Below, piece after piece: positions 58,652 to 64,000 of a stretch of 64,000 nucleotides of DNA. The notes beneath the pieces are model-generated. The model was given only the letters and a program-made list of their open reading frames with translations. It was not told the DNA's origin and did not search any database. This stretch comes from DATBVX01 sp963705495 (lineage in GTDB: Bacteria; Pseudomonadota; Gammaproteobacteria; Steroidobacterales; Steroidobacteraceae): the NCBI GenBank assembly GCA_963705495.1, contig CAVPJQ010000008.1, positions 62,001 to 126,000 on the forward strand, read 5' to 3'. The first letter of the stretch is position 1. Each line of letters opens with the position of its first letter. Made by a program: the position numbers and the translations under genes.

Positions 58652-60042
58652 TCAGGTGGATGTCCTGAGATGAAACGACTTCGGCCGCGTCAGGTGCTCG
58701 TAGCCGACCACCGACAGGGTGCAACCGCGGCCCGAGTCCTTCACGCCGACCCACGCCAGCGCCGGGTCGAGATAGTCGCAGCGATTCATGAACCAGGTGC
58801 CGGTTTCGATGCGTGCGCCAATTTCGATTGCGGCCTTCTCGTCCGCGGTCCAGACCGACGCGGTCAGTCCGTAGCGGCTGTCGTTCATCAGGCGGATCGC
58901 CTCTTCATCCGACTTCACGCGTGCAATGCTCACGAGCGGCCCAAAAGTCTCCTCCTGGACGATCGGCATGTCGGGTCGCACGTCGACGAGGACCTGCGGG
59001 GCGAGATAGGGCGTTCCGGGCCGGCTCGCCGCGAAGCGCTGTTCATCGATCAGGGGACGCGCGCCAGCGCCGATGGCCTGGGCGATCGAACGGCGTATCG
59101 AGTCGGCGGCTTGCGTGCGCACGACTGGCCCGAGCGTGGTCTCGGATTCCAGCGGATTACCGAGCCGGTACTGGTTGGTGAGATCGACGAAGGCCGTCGA
59201 CGAACCGGTCGTAGAGAGCGTCGTGCACGTAGATGCGCCCGATGCCACAGCAGGACTGTCCCGAGTTGAAGAAGGCGCCATCCACCAGGTTCTCGACCGC
59301 GTGCTCGAAGTTCGCATCCGGCCGCACGTAGGCTGGATCGTTGCCGCCCAGTTCCAGGCCAGTGCCGATGAATCGATCGGCCGCGGCGCGCTGAATCGCA
59401 TGCCCGCCCTCGACGGAGCCCGTGAAGGCGACGAAGCTGATGCGCGGGTCGCGAATCACGCGCTCGGTGTCTGCGTGAGTCAGGTGCAGAACCTGGAATA
59501 CGCCCTCGGGCAGGCCGGCCTCGCGGAAGCAGGCAGCAAACTGCTCCGCGCACAGCGGCGTCTGCGCTGAGTGCTTCAGAATCACGGCGTTGCCCGCCAT
59601 GACCGCCGGCACGATGCTGTTCACGGCGATCAGGTAGGGGTAGTTCCACGCAGCGATCGTCAGCACGACGCCGAGCGGCTCGCGGCGAATGAAGCGGGTG
59701 AACCCCGCCTTCGGCCCGACATCGATATCGCGCAAAGCCTCGTTTGCAGCATCGATCATGTAGCGGGCGCGCTCGAGTGTGCCGCGCACCTCGCCCGGGC
59801 GCCACGCGGATCGGACGGCCCATCTGCCAGGACAACTCGTTCGCGATGCTGTCGCGGTGTTTTTCGAACGCGTCAGCGAATGCCCGGCAGATCCGCGCTC
59901 GCTCGGGGACGGCGACCCGCTTCCACGCTTGCTGTGCGAGGAACGCCGCGGCCAGCGCGCGTTCCACGTCGTCGTGCGTGGCGTAGGGCCGCTCGACGTA
60001 AACGCGGCCGTCGACGGGAGAAATGGTGCGTTGAAGTTCCAC
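58652..60042 (-). pseudogene. Aldehyde dehydrogenase, two frameshifts
   Basis: Three frames join into one 462-residue NAD(P)-dependent aldehyde dehydrogenase. Part 1: TISPVDGRVYVERPYATHDD to WQMGRPIRVA. Part 2: PGEVRGTLERARYMI, PLGVVLTIAAWNYPYL, GLELGGNDPAYV (Glu) and SGQSCCGIGRIYVHD (nucleophile Cys). Part 3: FVDLTNQYRLGNPLESETTLGP, EETFGPLVSIARV, WVGVKDSGRG. Junctions lie at 59794-59799 (extra C or G in CCCGGG) and 59192-59195 (extra base in GGCC). All active-site residues are intact. It lies between the ligase and the alcohol dehydrogenase and would oxidise the aldehyde made by the latter. Confidence 0.85.
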
Positions 60043-60087
60043 GAAATGCCGGGCTGGGCAGGTGAGACGCGCGAGCGCCGCGACAGC

Positions 60088-61457
60088 TCAGATGATCTCG
60101 AAATATCTCGCGAGTTCCCAGTCCGTGATGTGCTTGCGGAACTCGCGCTCTTCCCATTCGCGTGTGGCGGCATAGTGCTCGACGAATGCATCGCCGAACC
60201 AGTCGCGCGCCATCTTCGAGCCTTTGAGGCGCTGTGCCGCGTCCCAGAGTGTCGCAGGCAAAGCCATGCTCTTGGGGAATTTCTGATCGTAGGCGTTGCC
60301 TTCGATCGGCTTGCTCGGCTCGATCTTCGCTTCGATACCGTGCAGGCCCGCGGCCAATCCTGCTGCCAGAACGATGTACGGGTTGGAGTCCGCAGCGGCG
60401 ATGCGAAACTCGACGCGCTGCGCCTTCTCACTGCCGGGAATCACTCGCAGGGCGCAAGTGCGGTTCTCGATTCCCCAGGTCGCATCGGTCGGCGCCCAGA
60501 ATCCCGGGATGAGGCGCCGGTAGGAGTTCACCGTCGGCGCGACCATGGCCAGCAAGCTCGGGCAGGAGCTTCTGCTGACCGCCGACGAAGTGGCGCATCG
60601 CCTGGCTCATCGTGTGCGGCTTCCTGGCGTCGAAGAACACTGACTTGTCGTCCTTGGACTTCAGCGACATGTGCACGTGGCCGCTCTGGCCGGGCCAGTC
60701 CTTGGACCACTTGGCCATGAACGTGACCATCTTGTTCTGGCGTTGCGCCAGGACTTTGCTGAACGTCTTGAAGAGCGAGGCCTTGTCAGCGGCAGCCTCG
60801 GCGCCATCCACGGCGATCGCGGCCTCCAGCACACCTGCGCCGGTCTCCTCGTGCAGGCCCTCGATACCGAAGTCCATCGTCTCGCAGGTCGCGAGCAGTT
60901 GGCGATAGAAATCGCTGTGTACGCTGTTGCGGATCACCGAGTAGCCGAAGAATCCTGGCGCCAGCGGTTGCAGGTCGCGATAGTTCTTGGCGCGCACCGA
61001 CTCGGGCGTTTCGTTGAAGACGAAGAACTCGTATTCGAATCCGACGTAGGCCTTGAATCCCATCGAGGCCGCACGCTCGAGCACACGGCGCAGAATCCCG
61101 CGCGGGCAGATCGCATCTGCGGGCGGAGAAAACTCGCACAGGAAAAACAGGCCATCCTCTTCCCACGGGCAGCGGGCGACAGCTCTCCGGCAGTATGCGC
61201 ACGGGGGCATCCGGGTAGCCGGTGTGCCAGCCCGTGTAGGTCACGTTGTCATACAGCTGATCGTTCGCATCCCAGCCCAGCACCACGTCGCAGAACCCGA
61301 AACCCTTCTCGAGCGCCGACAGGAATTTCGCACGCGACATGTACTTGCCGCGCAGGATCCCGTCGACGTCGAACACGCCCACCTTGATGTGCGTGAGCTT
61401 GCGTTCCTCGACGATGGCGCGCACGTCGCGCGCAGTGCGGACTTGTCGTGGCTGCAT
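60088..61457 (-). pseudogene. Glutamine synthetase-like gamma-glutamyl ligase, two frameshifts
   Basis: Three frames join into a 455-residue GS-family protein. Part 1: KVGVFDVDGILRGKYMS, CDVVLGWDANDQLYDN. Part 2: PWEEDGLFFLCEF, KAYVGFEYEFFVFNE (metal Glu), HEETGAGVLEAAI, SGHVHMSLKS. Part 3: PTVNSYRRLIPGFWAP, GIENRTCALRV, VEFRIAAADSNPYIVLAA. Junctions at 61167-61169 (extra C) and 60554-60555 (extra T, minus sense). The DVDGILRGK start and gene context resemble gamma-glutamylpolyamine or -ethanolamide synthetases (PuuA/GlnA4 type) rather than housekeeping GlnA. The permease lies upstream, separated by a palindrome. Confidence 0.85.
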
Positions 61458-61484
61458 GAGGGCAGATTCCAGTACCGTTTCAGA

Positions 61485-61545
61485 GGTGCCGGGTTTCAGT
61501 TATTTAGTTATCGGACGGATAACTAAATAACTGAAACCCGGCACC
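61485..61545. repeat. Long perfect palindrome, copy C (28-bp arms, 5-nt loop)
   Basis: Arms 61485-61512 and 61518-61545 are exact 28-bp inverted repeats separated by GGACG (CGTCC on the other strand). The hairpin sits between the permease and glutamine-synthetase-like genes, 6 bp after the permease stop predicted once its frameshift is corrected. It lacks the 53-nt core of copies A and B, but its loop sequence CGTCC also occurs at the apex of their inner hairpin. The A+T-rich inner part (TTATTTAGTTATC) stands out from the GC-rich surroundings. Confidence 0.9.
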
Positions 61546-61551
61546 CTGACT

Positions 61552-63103
61552 CTACAACGTCGTCTTGCCGTAGCCTTCCGTTTCCGGATGACCGTGAGCA
61601 CCCTTGGTGAGTCGCGAACTCTTCTTCGGGCGACAGCACCAGCTTGTGCCGGCCGATCACCGCGAAGTACAGGATAAATGCCAGATACCAGATCAACGCC
61701 CCGAAGACGCCTTTCTGATAGATGGGATCCTTCAACTGGTAGTACAGCGTCACGACGGCGATGACGATCGTGACCGCGGCGCCCAGGTTGCCCAGCGGAC
61801 TGCGATACGGACGCGCGATGTTCGGCATGCGCACGCGCAGCATGATGAACGACAGTCCCTGCATCGCGTAGGAGATCATCGCGCCGAACACGGCCATGTT
61901 GAGCAGCGTGCCGCCGATGAACGCGCCACCCTTCTCCGCCCCTGCCACGAACCACACGACCAGCATCACCGCGAAGCCCAAAACCGTTCCAGCGACGAGC
62001 GCGCGATTGGGAGTTCTGTGCGCGCCGTGGGTCACGGACAGGACCTGCGGGAAATAGCCGGCGCGCGACAGCGAATAGATCTGCCGGCCGTAGGCAAAGA
62101 TGATGGTGTGAAAGCTCGCGATCAGCCCGATGACGGCGAGCAGCGCCAGCACCTTGGCGATGTTGCCGCCGATGGTGACCCGGAAGCCGTCGAGCAATGG
62201 TTCTGCGGATGCGCCCAGGCTGAACGCCCCGTGCATCTTGCCTTCCTCGAGGCCGCCGACGCCCGAGTTCAGGAACATGGTGAGGAACGCCGACAGCACC
62301 AGCGTCGACATGCCCAGAATGAGGCCCTTCGGCATGTGGGCTTTCGGGTCGTGAGTCTCTTCCGCCGCCAGCGGCAGCTGCTCGATGGCTAGGAACAACC
62401 ACACCGCGAACGGCAGAGCTGCAAACGCTCCACTCCAGCCGAAAGGCATGAACGGCCCGTGGCCGTCCGGCAGTTCAACCGCCTTGCCGTCGGGTCCCAC
62501 ACCGATGTTGAGTGCCCAGTGCTGGAAGTCGAAGTAGGGAATGGCGCTGATCCAGTAGACCGCCAGCACGGCGAGGGCGCCAAGCGTGACCACCACCGAG
62601 ACCTTGAAGGACAGCTCGACACCACGCAGGTTGAGATACAGAAACACGAGATAGCTGCCCAGCCACCACAGCGGCTGGTATTGCGGGCCAGTCTCGAAGA
62701 TCGCGGTCAGGTACGAGCCGATGAAGAACACGATCACGGCTGGCGTCAGCACGTACTCGATGTTCTCGGCGAGACCCGCGATGAATCCACCCCAGGGCCC
62801 CATCGCGCTGCGGGCGAAGGAATAGGCCGCGCCAGTATGCGGCAGTGCCGGAGACATCTCGGCAATCGAATAGATCAGTCCCCAGTACATGATCATGATC
62901 AGCACGCCGGCCACGAACATGCCGCCGAAGCCGCCCGGGCCGATGCCGAAATTCCATCCCGAGTAGTGGCCGGAGATGACCGCACCTACCCCGAGCGCCC
63001 ACAGGGACCAGATCCGTGCATAACGTCTGAGTCCGCGCTGGGCAAAGTAGTCCTGACCGGCCTCGGCGTAAGTGACGCTGCCGACCTGTTTCTTGTCAGA
63101 CAT
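61552..63103 (-). CDS. Ethanolamine-permease-like APC transporter, frameshift near the 3' end
   Basis: About 516 residues when corrected; twelve membrane helices. YFAQRGLRRYARIWSLWALGVGAVISG, FSIAEMSPALPHTGAAYSFARSAMGPWGG-like segments and GLAENIEYVLTPAVIV closely follow the ethanolamine permease branch of the APC superfamily. ATG 63103 has ribosome binding site AGGGGG; an upstream in-frame Met (63205) lacks one. Near the end an extra C (GG at 61606-61607 on the plus strand) shifts the frame. With it removed the protein ends HGHPETEGYGKTTL at 61552; as sequenced it runs into palindrome C and stops at 61523. All membrane segments are unaffected. Confidence 0.9.
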
Positions 63104-63242
63104 GCAAACCCCCTTGAGTTCTTCTGCCGCTTCACTCGATCGATCGACCGGAAACGCACTTCTTGTTCTTATCGCGCGGCGCAGTATAGCCACGGGCCGC
63201 TTCACGGCGCCAAGTCGGTGGATTTTGCAGTGCCAAAAGGCG

Positions 63243-64000
63243 TCAGCGAGAGACGGGAGCGGTTCTCACCCCGGGCCGTAGCTTGCGAAAGGGTAATTGT
63301 CCCGGGTCAGCTGGGCTCGGCCCCGGCGCCAGGACGATGAGGATCTCGCTCGCCAGCGGACCGAAGTCGGCGCGGAAGTGTACGGAGCTCTTCAACACGA
63401 GTACGCGCTGTTCGGCCGGCTCTACACCGAGGTGTCGGAACATCGCCTGGTCCGCGGCCTGTTGCTTGCGACTGGCCACGGCGATGCGTACGCCGCCGAC
63501 ACGCAACAGGGCCATCGGCCCGAGATCCATGTGAGCACCCAGATAGAAGGGGCCGGTTCCAACGAAGCGACCATCGCCCAGGGCCTCGACGAGGAATTCG
63601 GCCACGATCGCACGTTTCGCCCGGAAACCCAGACTTCGCGCCTACGGACCCCTGAAGGTAGGCTCCCGACGCCTGCGGCGTGAGCCAAGCGGGCGGCGTC
63701 CGGATCGCAGATCAGTCCGGCAACGACGCCCTCAACCTCGGCGCTGATCAGCGCTTTGATGAGACTCGTGCTGTCGCCGTTCCCACCCGCGCCGGGATTG
63801 TCCTGGGTATCGACGAGAATCACGGGTCCGGCGGCCGACGGCCTTGGCTCCAGCGCCCGGCGGACCGCAGCATCGATCGTCCAGAACCTGCCACCGAGAT
63901 CGCCTTGCGCTGCGGCGACCTCAGCAGCGAGAACTTCGACTGCGTTACGCACGGCGAGCTCTTCGGTGCCGTAACCGAACACGCACGGTCCGCAATCGCG
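63243..64000 (-). pseudogene. M81 (MlrC-like) metallopeptidase, C-terminal part, two frameshifts, cut by window edge
   Basis: The window end opens inside a frame reading DCGPCVFGYGTEELAVRNAV, ILVDTQDNPGAGGNGDST and GLICDPDAARLAHAAGVG. It then needs a base removed at 63665-63667 to give GAYLQGSVGAKSGFPGE. A second base removed at 63615-63617 gives RAIVAEFLVEALGDGRFVGTG and HFRADFGPLASEILIV to the stop at 63243. These are the M81/MlrC family, named for microcystin-degradation protein MlrC, a zinc metallopeptidase whose catalytic residues lie mostly upstream of this window. It is the first visible gene of the operon; it could hydrolyse a gamma-glutamyl product, which is speculation. Confidence 0.8.

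Noticed and set aside
58148..59269. 373-residue plus-strand frame
   Set aside because: Antisense of the broken dehydrogenase genes; no recognisable domain.
61500..62402. 300-residue minus-strand frame ending in the palindrome
   Set aside because: Shadow frame of the permease; the membrane helices are in the other frame.
1..64000. CRISPR arrays, tRNA/rRNA genes, insertion sequences, prophage or integron genes
   Set aside because: No regularly spaced direct repeats, no cloverleaf-like tRNA and no transposase, integrase or phage proteins were found in any frame.

Overview
The window looks like a chromosomal segment of a high-GC, Gram-negative gammaproteobacterium. The block rpmE ... mrcA (divergent) pilMNOPQ-aroK-aroB is the gene order known from Pseudomonas and relatives. 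Lipoproteins, a PilQ secretin, a type II secretion assembly pair (gspA/gspB), Tat-exported enzymes and a GlyGly-CTERM-like tail all point to a diderm. The many S9, M48 and molybdenum-hydroxylase type exported enzymes would fit a Steroidobacteraceae/Nevskiales-like lineage, but that placement is an inference. No rRNA, tRNA, CRISPR array, transposase, integrase or phage gene was recognised.

Layout. 0-5.4 kb: a truncated exported VWA protein, yicC, then a PP2C phosphatase-rph-rdgB-hemW run. 5.4-5.85 kb: an AT-richer gap with DnaA-box-like sites. 5.8-12.2 kb: rpmE, an M48 lipoprotein protease, gltA, a nucleotidyltransferase-like protein and PBP1A. 12.7-21.4 kb: type IV pilus alignment and secretin operon pilMNOPQ, then aroK, aroB, dgt, pyrF. 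21.5-24.5 kb: the AmmeMemoRadiSam trio plus an NlpC/P60 lipoprotein. 24.5-32.2 kb: accessory genes (2Fe-2S molybdo-hydroxylase subunit, GFA protein, a broken TRIC-type gene, a TetR with two matching operators, a Tat-exported class V aminotransferase, DedA, MATE). 32.2-38.5 kb: S9 peptidase, LVIVD-repeat surface protein, Tat aldo/keto reductase, ATP/ADP-translocase-like carrier. 38.9-43.2 kb: a LytS/LytTR two-component pair overlapping a molybdopterin oxidoreductase. 43.3-51.1 kb: a receiver-TM-repeat-TonB fusion, a membrane-anchored EEP hydrolase, DUF502, small envelope proteins and dodecin. 51.1-57.4 kb (minus strand): a Cys/Met-metabolism PLP enzyme, PhzF, a DAK2-DegV fusion, gspB, gspA. 57.4-64 kb (minus strand): an amine/ethanolamine-type catabolic operon (M81 peptidase, permease, glutamine-synthetase-like ligase, aldehyde dehydrogenase, Fe-alcohol dehydrogenase) in which every gene carries single-base frameshifts.

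Most notable observations. (1) Two copies of a 53-nt core (48/53 identical, with a compensatory base-pair change in its inner hairpin) are each enclosed by long inverted arms whose sequence differs completely between copies. Each copy fills a convergent intergenic gap. A third long perfect palindrome, with no core, lies at 61485-61545. (2) All five genes of the last 6.5 kb need exactly one or two single-base removals to read through, always a duplicated base. That pattern fits sequencing or assembly error better than gene decay. (3) Others are the receiver/TonB fusion protein, the sensor-regulator-oxidoreductase operon, the matched TetR operators, and a TRIC-type gene with its middle deleted.
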